A DNA stretch of 64,000 bases from Cladocopium goreaui. Taxonomy: Eukaryota > Sar > Dinophyceae > Suessiales > Symbiodiniaceae. The stretch's first letter is position 1, and every line of letters starts with the position of its first letter. Location of the stretch: assembly GCA_947184155.2 (NCBI GenBank), contig CAMXCT020001806.1, positions 62,001 to 126,000 of the forward strand, in the 5' to 3' direction. This document shows, piece by piece, positions 28,201 to 37,201 of this stretch. The position numbers and the translations under genes were made by a program. A model generated the notes under the pieces. It ran no database searches. It was not told where the DNA came from and saw nothing but the letters and a program-made list of their open reading frames with translations.

Positions 28201-30858
28201 TATATTGATGATAAATGTCACCATATATAGCATACATGGATCCTATGGGAATTGTAACTTATATAACTTAGAACCCCCCCTTCTTCCTATTACAAGTACT
28301 AAATGTACCCCACATGTAAAAAAATTGGGGTCCGTTTTCAATTTTGGGAAATTTGGTGTTGGCCAATTCGATTCCCAAGATCCACTTTTGAAAGCGACTT
28401 AAAAGTAAAGGCCACATTGGAAGGTTTCACCCCTTTATTAAAAAAAAACTAGTCAACACCGGGGTGTTTTCTATTAGGGTCCGTCCTTTGAAATCGAACA
28501 TTTTAGTTTTCTTTATTAAAGTATTGAATTGAAAATTAGGGAACCTTCGAAAACTATTTTTTGGCAATATTTCATATTTAAAAAGGGTTTAGTCCATTTT
28601 GAAATAGAACAGCTTAGTTGCTTTTATTGAAGTTTTCAATTTAACATTAGGGGAACCTTAGAGATCTACTTTTTGGTAATATATTAATTAGATTCTAGAA
28701 GGGAATTTAATTGAGTTTGAAGTGGACAATATTGTTTTTTGATTTATATTGAGGCTTTACGTATTAGGGGGAAGCTTCGCACCCTAATAATATCTAATAA
28801 TTACTAAATAATTACCTGCTAAAAACTCTTCCGGGTGTTTATTATTGGGGGGGACTTAGTATTAGGGAACATTACCAACCAGCTAGAGTCCACCAGATGA
28901 TCCTCGAAGTTCCCCCCCGGCCCCATCCGGCCCCATCCGGCCCCGCAAACCTGCTTGGCACTTCGAAACTGCTGCAGCGTCATGCCGCAACGGCTGGCCG
29001 CGCGGTGTTCCGGCAGGTCGCCACCCAGGTAGAGCAGCGTCACGTGGGGCTTCACCTGAGACGGGTCACGTGTTGGACGCGTGGGTCACGTGTTGGGAAG
29101 CCATGGAAAGCTGTCAAAATAAGGCCTTCACTATGCAAACAGATTTCACAATCACAAGGGCGGATTTCACCATGCAAAACACGGGGGATGTTCCAGCACT
29201 AACATATTAAATGCAAATAATTATAATTAAGTGGACAGAACTTATTTGATTTTACATTGATTATACAATTATGATAATGTTATGTTTAGTTACCTGATCA
29301 GCAAACATGAAGGTCGATGATGGGGATATCATGGGGAAAACTCTGTTGATGTTGCTTACATAGGAATATAGTCGTTGGGGTGATTTGTTAGGCACCATCC
29401 ATCTGTTTCGCAATATAGTTGGTTATATATATATATATATAATATTATATAATAATAGATACAGGAATATAATGGGAATATACTGGGAATCATATATGAT
29501 ATATTTGGGATTCTTAATATAATGGGATACTTCCTGGGATTTCCTCATCGTGGATCTTTTTGATAATGGCGACTTGGAGGGGATACTGTATGCAGTAATT
29601 CTCCAAGATCTTGTACGTAATTTTGGGGATATTCCGAGAATTAAAGGATATAATTGGGATACAATGGGGATACCAATACTGTCCACAATGTGAAAACCTT
29701 GGGTGTCTCAGAAATCCAATGGCAATTTTTTCATGGGGGATTGGGGGGACCAACCATCAGTCCCCACATCTGGTCTGAGTCGCCGTCAAAAAGAAATAGT
29801 GATACTGTGGGAATCATCATCCCAAACAGTGTCTAAAATAAAAAACATTTGATGCTACAGTAGGGTCCCAGTACCTCCAGTGCTGCAGTTGAGACGCCAC
29901 GGGTAGAAAGTTGCTGGGGAGCACGCCCCGTTGCGAGAGCACCTTCAACACCTGCAAAGAGGGACCGAAGATCTATCTGGAAATCGGGAAACCCAAAGTC
30001 TCTTTGTTTTCATGCGTGCATGTATACAATAGCTGGGGGTGTTCTTTTGAAACGGTGAATACCCGATACCCACAAATGATCCCAAATGGCAATTTTGATA
30101 GGGACAAAATGTGATAATCATAATCCATTAAAATTGGGCTACCCTATATTTAGACAAACCCTTAAAGGAATCAATGCGTGTTTAGACACAGAAATTGGCG
30201 TGTGTCAACGTTCGTCCCGTTGGAGCTATATTCGTCCCGTTGTACAGTACATCTATGACTATGTACAGTACTATATTGCATATCTTCATATACGGTATGC
30301 AGAAATATTGTACCATTACATAATATTACATAATTATATTGTAGCATATGATATCATATGAATCATACTTAACTTCACCAGATCCAGCTTTCTACGTTTC
30401 TTCATCAGCTTTTCGGACAAACCGCCATCCCTTCCAGCTACTAGTAACCACACACCCAGGATTATATCCATATTATGTTCGGATCAATCCTCAGCTTCAA
30501 GGACCAAACCGGCCAACTATCAAATCTGTTCCTGGGGGAACCCCTCACTCATACCTTCATCATGATATCCTTTACTACCTAAGTTATCCAGGTTATGGTT
30601 GGCGTTCCCTTCAAGATCTTCAAGGCCTAAGCACCATCCACCAGCCCCCCTTGGGCCTCCGGTAGATCCACCCGCCAGAACAACGGCACTGCCTCCGCGT
30701 CCACCACCTCCACAGCCTCCACAGGCGCCTCCGGAGGCACCGCGACCTCCACCACCGCCGCAGCCGTTAGCACGGCACGGCGGCCGTGCAGCCGTGCTGC
30801 CGACATGGCCGCGAGGCGTTCTGTCTCGGCAGAACGGCTGCAGTCCTCCAACCAGGAC
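25100..30858 (-). CDS. 2H phosphoesterase gene, copy 2 (catalytic motifs intact)
   Basis: Six exons on the minus strand encode a 2H phosphoesterase domain (LigT/AKAP7-like superfamily). In order: an Ala/Glu/Val-rich linker leading into the strand L-F-W-R-V-D-L-P; a helical exon; motif 1, K-P-H-V-T-L-L-Y-L-G; a helical exon with W-P-L-E-V-M-E; a strand exon with V-A-C-A-L-V-E-L-P; and motif 2, I-P-H-L-T-L-G-T. Two HxT motifs separated by helix and strand segments is the family's hallmark; the histidines do acid-base catalysis on 2',3'-cyclic phosphates or 2'-5' linkages. Spacing between motifs is about 100 residues, as usual. Exons 26807-25821-25100 join in phase (one GC donor); joins further 5' have unexplained phases, so a short exon may be missing. 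The last exon ends at TGA in both copies. The gene could stand alone or be the C-terminal part of a larger product that starts further right. Confidence 0.75.
25821..25920 (-). CDS. 2H gene copy 2, middle strand exon
   Basis: It reads A-L-E-K-L-Q-G-K-Q-V-A-V-K-M-T-E-I-I-I-E and then N-V-A-C-A-L-V-E-L-P-K-G. Acceptor GGCAG/GCATTG, phase 0. A GC donor after 100 nt makes a glycine with the next exon. A GT two bases further would break that phase. Confidence 0.8.
26074..26169. mobile_element. GTGCTTAGTAGGGAATG foldback element (family 3), member 1
   Basis: Inverted repeat of about 96 bp. GTGCTAA and TAGGGAA at one end, CATTCCCTAATAAGCAC at the other. It is in the opposite orientation to members at 26972 and 48239. 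Confidence 0.7.
26807..26898 (-). CDS. 2H gene copy 2, helical exon between motifs
   Basis: 92 nt, acceptor TTGTAG/GTCTTG, GT donor GGAA/GTCACC. It reads L-E-L-L-E-S-P-Q-F-L-S-S-L-D-F-W-N-E-D-P and then W-P-L-E-V-M-E. It ends in phase 0, exactly where the strand exon 25821-25920 begins, so the helix runs on as V-M-E-A-L-E-K-L. The copy-1 version is destroyed by an insertion and a one-base loss. Confidence 0.7.
26972..27060. mobile_element. GTGCTTAGTAGGGAATG foldback element (family 3), member 2
   Basis: GTGCTTAGTAGGGAATGGAT ... CATTCCCCGCTAAGCAC, about 89 bp, with a loop of GATAATTACTAGTGATTATG. Non-coding. Confidence 0.75.
27040..28150. other. Intron of 2H copy 2, AT-rich
   Basis: Contains (TA)n runs at 27.32-27.36, 27.53-27.55 and 27.67-27.68 kb and a long ATT/TTA-rich stretch at 27.80-28.01 kb. 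A possible open reading near 27.40-27.50 kb on the minus strand (Q-R-G-G-F-V-Q-H-S-L-H-D-Q-T-W) could be the short exon missing between motif-1 and helical exons, but no partner in copy 1 supports it. Confidence 0.5.
28160..28249. mobile_element. GGATCCATG foldback element (family 2), member 3
   Basis: CCCATAGGATCCATGTATGG ... CATACATGGATCCTATGGG, about 90 bp, centre GGGGGTATATTGATG. Confidence 0.85.
28470..28800. repeat. Degenerate tandem repeat, three units of about 110 bp
   Basis: Recurring order GTCC.TTTGAAAT.GAAC, TTAGTT.TTTATT, GAA..TT..AATT, ATTAGGG.AACCTT, with ACTTTTTGG or ATTTTTTGG. Strongly diverged. No open frame of interest. Confidence 0.5.
28951..29055 (-). CDS. 2H gene copy 2, first-motif exon (PHVT)
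   Basis: 105 nt, 35 codons, phase 0 at both ends. It reads V-K-P-H-V-T-L-L-Y-L-G-G-D-L-P-E and then M-T-L-Q-Q-F-R-S-A-K-Q. Acceptor TCTCAG/GTGAAG, GT donor AAGCAG/GTTTGC. H-V-T is the first catalytic motif of the 2H fold, on a strand followed by the conserved L-G turn. Confidence 0.85.
29875..29951 (-). CDS. 2H gene copy 2, helical exon before motif 1
   Basis: It reads V-L-K-V-L-S-Q-R-G-V-L-P-S-N-F-L-P-V-A and ends Q-L-Q-H-W. Acceptor TTTGCAG/GTGTTG, donor TGGAG/GTACTG. It ends in phase 2 while the next exon starts in phase 0, so an exon may be missing between them or the true donor differs. Confidence 0.65.
30650..30858 (-). CDS. 2H gene copy 2, linker and first strand exon
   Basis: Acceptor CTCTCAG/GTCCTG. 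It reads S-W-L-E-D-C-S-R-S-A-E-T-E-R-L-A-A, an Ala/Arg/Val-rich linker, then D-A-E-A-V-P-L-F-W-R-V-D-L-P-E-A. The L-F-W-R-V-D-L-P part fits the first strand of a 2H domain. The 3' border near 30650 is uncertain because the G-run offers GC and GT sites in different phases. Confidence 0.6.
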
Positions 30859-30944
30859 CTGAGAGGTCAACTTATAGACGTGTTTTGGTAGCTGGATTTA
30901 ATATCTAATTATGATTAATCCTCTCGGCGCCTGGGACCACCGCA

Positions 30945-32520
30945 GGTGCGGAACTTGTCTTTCTTAGCAACAGGCATCCCAAGGCCACATCAATGGCTTC
31001 TTATGGGCGTCCAAGCCTGCCGTGTGCCAGGCCTTAAACGCTTCAAAGCGTTAAAACTTGCAAAAGCGTTTCGGAACGCCTAACCGCGCAGGCACAAGTA
31101 TGGGACGCCCAACCGCGCAGGCACAAGCTACCCCAAGGCCAGATCCATCGCTTCTTCTAAGCGCGGTCCACGCCAACAGGCACCCCAAGGCCACATCAAT
31201 GGCTTCTTAGGCTTCTTATGGGCGTCCAAGCCTGCCGTTTGCCAGCCCCTAAACCCTTAAAACGCCTAAAACCCCTAAAACGCCTAAAACGCTTAAAACC
31301 GTTAAAACTCTGCCAAAGCGTATGGGACGCCCAACCGCGCAGGCACAAGCTACCCCAAGGCCAGATCCATCGCTTCTTCTAAGCGCGGTCCACGCCAACA
31401 GGCACCCCAAGGCCACATCAATGGCTTCTTAAGCTTCTTATGGGCGTCCAAGCCTGCCGTTTGCCAGCCCCTAAACCCTTAAAACGCCTAAAACCCCTAA
31501 AACGCCTAAAACGCTTAAAACCGTTAAAACTCTGCCAAAGCGTATGGGACGCCCAACCGCGCAGGCACAAGCTACCCAAAGGCCAGATCCATCGCTTCTT
31601 CTAAGCGCGGTCCACGCCAACAGGCACCCCAAGGCCACATCAATGACTTCTTAGGCTTCTTATGGGCGTCCAAGCCTGCCGTTTGCCAGCCCCTGCTTAA
31701 AACAGTTAAAACTCTGCCAAAGCGTATGGGACGCCCAACCGCGCAGGCACAAGCTACCCCAAGGCCAGATCCATCGCTTCTTCTAAGCGCGGTCCACGCC
31801 AACAGGCACCCCAAGGCCACATCAATGGCTTCTTATGGGCGTCCAAGCCTGCCGTTTGCCAGCCCCTAAACCCTTAAAACGCCTAAAACCCCTAAAACGC
31901 CTAAAACGCTTAAAACCGTTAAAACTCTGCCAAAGCGTATGGGACGCCCAACCGCGCAGGCACAAGCTACCCCAAGGCCAGATCCATCGCTTCTTCTAAG
32001 CGCGGTCCACGCCAACAGGCACCCCAAGGCCACATCAATGGCTTCTTAAGCTTCTTATGGGCGTCCAAGCCTGCCGTTTGCCAGCCCCTAAACCCTTAAA
32101 ACGCCTAAAACCCCTAAAACGCCTAAAACGCTTAAAACCGTTAAAACTCTGCCAAAGCGTATGGGACGCCCAACCGCGCAGGCACAAGCTACCCCAAGGC
32201 CAGATCCATCGCTTCTTCTAAGCGCGGTCCACGCCAACTGGCACCCCAAGGCCACATCAATGGCTTCTTATGGGCGTCCAAGCCTGCCGTTTGCCAGCCC
32301 CTAAACCCTTAAAACGCCTAAAACCCCTAAAACGCCTAAAACGCCTAAAACGCTTAAAACCGTTAAAACTCTGCCAAAGCGTATGGGACGCCCAACCACG
32401 CAGGCACAAGCTACCCCAAGGCCAGATCCATCGCTTCTTCTAAGCGCGGTCCACGCCAACAGGCACCCCAAGGCCACATCAAAACGCTTAAAACCGTTAA
32501 AACTCTGCCAAAGCGTATGC
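30945..32520. repeat. Satellite, unit about 222 bp, with telomere-like core
   Basis: The word TATGGGACGCCCAACC recurs at 31099, 31321, 31543, 31725, 31938, 32160 and 32382: spacings 222, 222, 182, 213, 222 and 222. Each full unit has GCTTCTTATGGGCGTCCAAG, a run of TAAAAC-type words (CCTAAACCC, CCCCTAAAACG, CCTAAAACG), an 'ACTCTGCCAAAGCG' segment and GGCCAGATCCATCGCTTC. Units are nearly identical, so the array is young. The two shorter periods are units lacking part of the TAAAAC run or the downstream block. It sits exactly at the right border of the segmental duplication. Confidence 0.92.
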
Positions 32521-32692
32521 CCCAAATAGGGGGGTCGGCGGCACCAGGGCGCTAGCCCATTCTATTATGCAGGAAATAGAATGGAAATTCTACGGTGAGA
32601 AGTGTCTGAAAGCCTCAACTTCTGACAGAACCATGGTAACCATGGTTGGAAATCCAGGAAAAAGGGCATTGGAATCGCAGGAAGCTGCCGAC

Positions 32693-32867
32693 CAAGCCAC
32701 TCCTCCGCTCTGGGCCGTTTCGCCTCCGCCAAAACCGACTCTGCTGGGCGCTTGGAAGCCGATGCGGCAGAGGCAGCAGGCGCGGCAGGCGCGGCAGTCG
32801 GCTTGGTGGCCAGCAGGTCTTGAATGATGGAGAGGAGGGAAGCAGTGGCTTCTTCCATCTGACCCTC
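32693..32867 (-). CDS. Exon with Ala/Pro linker and NLS-like basic cluster
   Basis: It reads E-G-Q-M-E-E-A-T-A-S-L-L-S-I-I-Q-D-L-L-A, then an Ala/Pro-rich stretch, then K-R-P-A-E-S and A-K-R-P-R-A-E-E-W. Acceptor TTTGAG/GAGGGT, GT donor GGCTTG/GTCGGC. The two K-R-P clusters about 10 residues apart resemble a bipartite nuclear localisation signal. It could be the N-terminal part of the 2H gene or the C-terminal part of the gene to its right. Confidence 0.55.
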
Positions 32868-33125
32868 CTCAAACCATGGGAGAATATCTCGGAGAATGCG
32901 GGGTTTGAAAAAACAGATGATCTGATGTTGGGAGTGAAGATGTAAAAAACCAGATCGGATGCTTTTTGAAAAACCCATCATTCCACACGAACAAGGACTG
33001 TTGCTGGGTGGTCAAACCGCTTCGGGGCGCACCGCTTGGGCAACATCAGGCCATTGGAGATCCGATGGATCTTCGAATGACAAGCTGGTTCCCAGAAATC
33101 ATGAATTCACTTCACCATCAGAATG

Positions 33126-33225
33126 CCCACAGGATCCATGGTGCTGCTATATATGGTGACATGGATCCCATCAATATACCCCCTTTATGTTAGCATATAT
33201 ACCAGCACCATGGATCCGTCATGGG
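33126..33225. mobile_element. GGATCCATG foldback element (family 2), member 4
   Basis: CCCACAGGATCCATGGTGCT ... AGCACCATGGATCCGTCATG, about 100 bp, a variant with GGTGCTG/CAGCACC in the arms, shared with part of member 5. Confidence 0.75.
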
Positions 33226-33547
33226 ATGTGCAAGAGTAAAAGCCCAACAAGCTCACATCTCTTGTGGTTATCATGTCTCATATCGAGGCTTAGTCCCAAG
33301 ATCAACATAGATCAAGCACGTTTACCCTCCGGATTTCCCCAGCTAGACACCTCCATTTAGTTCCGGGATGAACATTTTGAAACCACCAAGCAGACTTGAC
33401 CATGATTATACAGTTATGGCCATTTACCAGTTATAACTGGTTATTTCAATGGGATTATACATTCTATAAATGGGGTTTTGTTAGTACTTATAACTAATAA
33501 ATGGCCACGACTGTATACCATTTCCTCCGTCCATCTATGCCATGGAC

Positions 33548-33627
33548 GTGAACACCCATCGCTCCTCAGCGAGTTCGATGCTGCTTCTCACATCGTCCCT
33601 GGCGAGCAGCAGCGCAATGACCTCCTC
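33548..33627 (-). CDS. Short exon (EEVIALLLARDDVRSS)
   Basis: It reads E-E-V-I-A-L-L-L-A-R-D-D-V-R-S-S-I-E-L-A, then E-E-R-W-V-F-T. Acceptor ATGACAG/GAGGAG, donor TTCAC/GTCCAT. Amphipathic and protein-like. No family recognised. Confidence 0.5.
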
Positions 33628-33699
33628 CTGTCATGGCCGCGCCCCATCCAGTTTTGTTCGGGACTTTTTGGCCAAATCCACTGGCTGATTGATGTTCAT

Positions 33700-33860
33700 A
33701 ATGGTTAATAATAATGGATAATAAGGAAATGGTATATAATAAATAATGGATAATCATGGATAAAATAATAATAATAGAAAATAAGGGAATGGCATATAAT
33801 AATGGATAATAATGGATAAAATGGATATTGATGGATAATAATAATATTAATAATAATGGA
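33700..33860. repeat. ATAATGGATAATAA simple repeat
   Basis: About ten irregular copies of AATAATGGATA. Intronic. Confidence 0.75.
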
Positions 33861-34337
33861 TATTATCGGATTTTTGGCCATAAACCCACTGGTTGATGTT
33901 CATAATGACTATATGACTGATGGTTATAGTACTGGTGATGAATGGTGAATCGAAAACAAGAGAGCATCTATATGCCTGTTTTGTTTTATTCATACAGGGT
34001 ACCACGGTCAATAGTATTTGACCACTATTTGGGGTTGACCACTGTCCAAAATGAATGGTCACGGTTGACCCATCAAGGGTGGAACCACAGAATCTCGACA
34101 GTCTGACAGTGCTTGTTCTTTGGCAGGAAGCTGCTCGTCTTGAAAGTAATACATGCTTTGTCTCCAACTTTGGAATTCTATGCAGATCTAGGATGATATA
34201 GGATGATATAGGTATCAAAATGATGGAGCCCCCAATCAAAATGCATAGTCAAAATGATGAAACCCGCAATGAACATTGATACTTTAGCATGTTGAATACT
34301 AAACACTACCAGATCATACCAGCTCTATCACCCATTT

Positions 34338-34781
34338 GTGGCTCCGGAATTTATCAGCTTTCTTTTAAAGTCCTCCAGTTTGCCAATCATTGGCGACACA
34401 TCCATGTCACTCGCCATGGCTCCGGCATTCCAAAGAATTCTTCATACGTCGGACATGAAGAAAAGAAACTCACAGTTTTCAGTCAGTGGTCCTGGCTTTT
34501 TTGCGCCCAAAAAAAGAGCACTCAAATTCACTGATATATCTGATATGCAGAAAGGACATGACCCTGTCATCTGCATTCAAGAAACGCTACCAGAAATTCG
34601 CCAATCAAAAAGCGGCTTTTGGGGATGCTGTGATGAAATGTCTCTGCAGTGGTCCCGTGGTACGTCCAGCGGCTTAGGGATTCTTTTTAGTCAGGGCCCA
34701 GTCGTGCGGCATGAAATGCGTATCAGTCTGGCGAATGCTGAGTTTCTACCATTTTCCAAAGAGGTCAATACATTGGTTTAA
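34338..34781 (+). pseudogene. Possible remnant of a non-LTR retrotransposon endonuclease
   Basis: A plus-strand open frame of 147 codons contains D-P-V-I-C-I-Q-E-T-L, and about 40 residues later S-S-G-L-G-I-L-F-S. [IV]-x-x-[IL]-Q-E-T is the catalytic QET motif of APE-type endonucleases, and S-G-[VL]-[AG]-I-L-F is the next conserved strand in many LINE elements. Nothing else of a LINE (reverse transcriptase) is visible nearby, so this is at best a fragment. It could also be chance. Confidence 0.3.
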
Positions 34782-34967
34782 AGACAATTCTACAGGAAAC
34801 TATTGGTGTTTAACCCAAACTATATAGGATAATAGATGGATTTCAATCGCATAATCGCAGTAATGTTGGTAGATAAATGATAAACCACCTCCAGTTTAAC
34901 AACAAAATCACAAATGGGTGTTATAAACCATCAAAATATGGTTGGTTTATCATTGCTTTACGAACAT

Positions 34968-35050
34968 TATTTCTCTTCAACCCAATTCTGGGACACTGCC
35001 AGGAGGTGCTTCTGCAACCGCTGGAGCCATTGTGGTTTTTGCCGCAGGAT
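34968..35050 (-). CDS. Possible exon (LQRLQKHLLAVSQNW)
   Basis: It reads I-L-R-Q-K-P-Q-W-L-Q-R-L-Q-K-H-L-L-A-V-S and then Q-N-W-V-E-E-K and a stop. Composition is protein-like and amphipathic, but there is no AG/G acceptor in front of it. Weak. Confidence 0.25.
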
Positions 35051-35099
35051 GGGATGGGGGGATGCCCCCGTTCATGTGTTTCACACCCTATATAAATGA

Positions 35100-37080
35100 T
35101 CCCAAATGATTAAGATTGGTTGTAGACTTATTCAAGTAAATAAAGCTCCCAAACATTGTTTTTTTTGGGGAGGTGTTGAATTTTTAGGGGGTAGGATTAT
35201 TTCTCAAACCTAGGCAGTGACAAAGAATCTGTATGTGTGTGGAGAAACATGGAGAGACCCAGTTCGATCCTTGGCGTAACATTTTAGGCCTTTTGCTTAG
35301 ATTCTTGCTAGGCCAAGATACTCAAGTGTTAGCTCAGCAAGGTCACTGTGATTCCATTGCAGCATGGAGCGAGTCGAACGGTAAAGCTGAACGGTGCTTT
35401 CCTTTGGAGATGGACATCCCACAAAGAAATGGACCCCATGGGATTTATTGACCTGAAAAAAACCTGCGTGCGGAATGTTGAACTTGGAACTTTCTCATCT
35501 TTGAACCCATAATAACACATAGGGATTGTTTGACAATTCCCACCTTTATTGATCTTCCAGCAGGTTTCATCCCTGGTGGCCCATGGGCTTTCTTCGCCGG
35601 AGCCAGGATGGACAAGTTGGCGAGATCTACCCCGGGGCACTGGCTGGATCTTCCATGTCCGAAAATAGGTCACAGGTACACCCAAAAACCTGAGATTTCA
35701 ACATGCGTCTGGAGCATACTCCCAGTCCTTCCAACACCCAAATGAAAGGAATCCTTGAACAAGCCATCTTTAAGTGGCAAGGGGTATGCTCTAGGGGTAT
35801 GCTCTAGGGGTCTGTTGAAATTTACTCAGAAAAAAGAGCGGGTGGCCAGAATGATCCAACGAATTATGAACGACTACTGATGTCTTTTCGGGGCAATCCA
35901 CGTGTAACTGTGGTTTGTGCATGTTTGTGCGATATCACCAACCTGTTGGGCAATGAACAATGTGGTGTAACATCCATCTCACTGACCGGTGTGAATCTTT
36001 TTGGGCGTTGCAACTTGCAACTTATGGCAGGTGCAGTCTCCCAACTGTCCCAACTCCATCAACTCACCGTTTCTCCCAGCTGTACACTGTACAACAAGGG
36101 GGCCAAACATGACCACCATGGCGTTGAAAAACGGGGAGTTAGCTCCCAACGCCCTCAATCTCCAGGATTTCGCCCTGTACATCTGGCACCTGAAGTTTCT
36201 GAACCGAGCAGAATGAAAGAAAGCAGCATTTTGTGTCATGGTATCTGTTAATCATGGTTAGTAATGGTTAATACTTGTTAAATATTGGTTCATACTGCTT
36301 ATTACTAATCTACTTAACTCTCCGGTGTCATCAAAGGTGGCTGCAAAATCCTCGAACTTTTCCCGGAGGTTTCTAGCTGGGAAAAGCATCAAACTAAAAT
36401 AGTGGGATTTTACAGCCATGTTTGATGACACCAGAGGAGCCCACCATCTCCTGGTGCAGAAATTTTCCAAGTTCGACTCCAACTCGCCCATCTCAATTCA
36501 TGGAATCATTGATGTGAAAAAACGTCCAATGATAGCAATGACCCTCTGGCAATTTAACATAGCTATGGAAAATTATCATTTTCAATGGATAAATCCACTC
36601 TAAATGGCCATGTTCAATAGCTATGTTAAATTACCAGAGGGTATATATATATATATATATATATCTATATCTATACTTATATCTGTACAGTATATATTCA
36701 TTCATAATCACATATATGGTCAATTGTCATCAGCTACCATGATCGTCAATGAATATAAAATCCCAATCCTACTTTCGTGATTCCGTCAAATATGATAGGA
36801 TCATATGATCCGTTTGCCTAACAAAAACAACAATGATCAACGACCCCATCATGATCACAATTGTCATATCAATTATCTTCTGGTCTGTGGTTTCAACCGG
36901 AAAAAATCCACTGGTATCATTCTCAGGGGATGATGCTGACCACAAAACATGCAGAACAAGTACTGAATTGATATGTAATTATATGTTAATTGACATGTTA
37001 ACCTATATGGTAATTTATATGTTTAACCATTGGTATTTATAATATATATATATGTTAGTTATATGTTAATTAACATGTTA
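35100..37080. other. Intergenic or intronic stretch without firm exons
   Basis: No exon with both splice signals and phase support was found. A minus-strand reading near 35.55-35.65 kb and a plus-strand reading near 36.11-36.22 kb (A-L-K-N-G-E-L-A-P-N-A-L-N-L-Q-D-F) look protein-like but lack support. The rest is AT-rich with a MITE (36540-36643) and (TA)n at 36.64-36.68 kb. Confidence 0.5.
36540..36643. mobile_element. TACCCTCTGG MITE (family 1), member 3
   Basis: GACCCTCTGGCAATTTAACA ... GTTAAATTACCAGAGGGTA, 104 bp, palindromic. One arm tip has GA instead of TA. Followed directly by (TA)n. Confidence 0.85.
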
Positions 37081-37084
37081 TATG

Positions 37085-37201
37085 TTAATTAACATGTCTA
37101 TATGGTAACCTATGGTAAGCTCTAAAAATCTGTTTCCAGGTGATGGCCAGCCGAGGCGCAACTCGCAGCGAAGCCCCAAAGGCTTGAGCGAGCCACAAGG
37201 C
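37085..37201 (-). CDS. rtcA: rtcA last exon (ALWLAQAFGASLRV)
   Basis: It completes the motif begun in the previous exon: ...L-H-F-Q-T / A-L-W-L-A-Q-A-F-G-A-S-L-R-V, matching the C-terminal H-x-x-T-A-[IL]-W-x-A-E segment of RtcA. Acceptor ATCGAG/GCCTTG, phase 0. Reading on gives a stop at 37085-37087. A GA donor after A-I-T (CACCTG/GAAACA) would allow splicing onward, so the end is provisional. Confidence 0.7.
   Translation of the reverse strand, partial: ALWLAQAFGASLRVAPRLAITWKQIFRAYHRLPYRHVN

Larger units (their letters stand above)
19030..30858. repeat. Segmental duplication, copy 2 (right block)
   Basis: The shorter copy of the duplicated 2H plus ART block. Unlike copy 1 it keeps the first 2H motif, an unbroken middle exon and the final ART exon. 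Its right end coincides with the 2H linker exon; sequence beyond 30.9 kb (satellite) has no partner in copy 1. Confidence 0.9.

Noticed and set aside
36001..36216. Plus-strand frame with ALKNGELAPNALNLQDFALY
   Set aside because: Protein-like but no splice sites, no partner exons on the plus strand and no family match. Left as unsupported.
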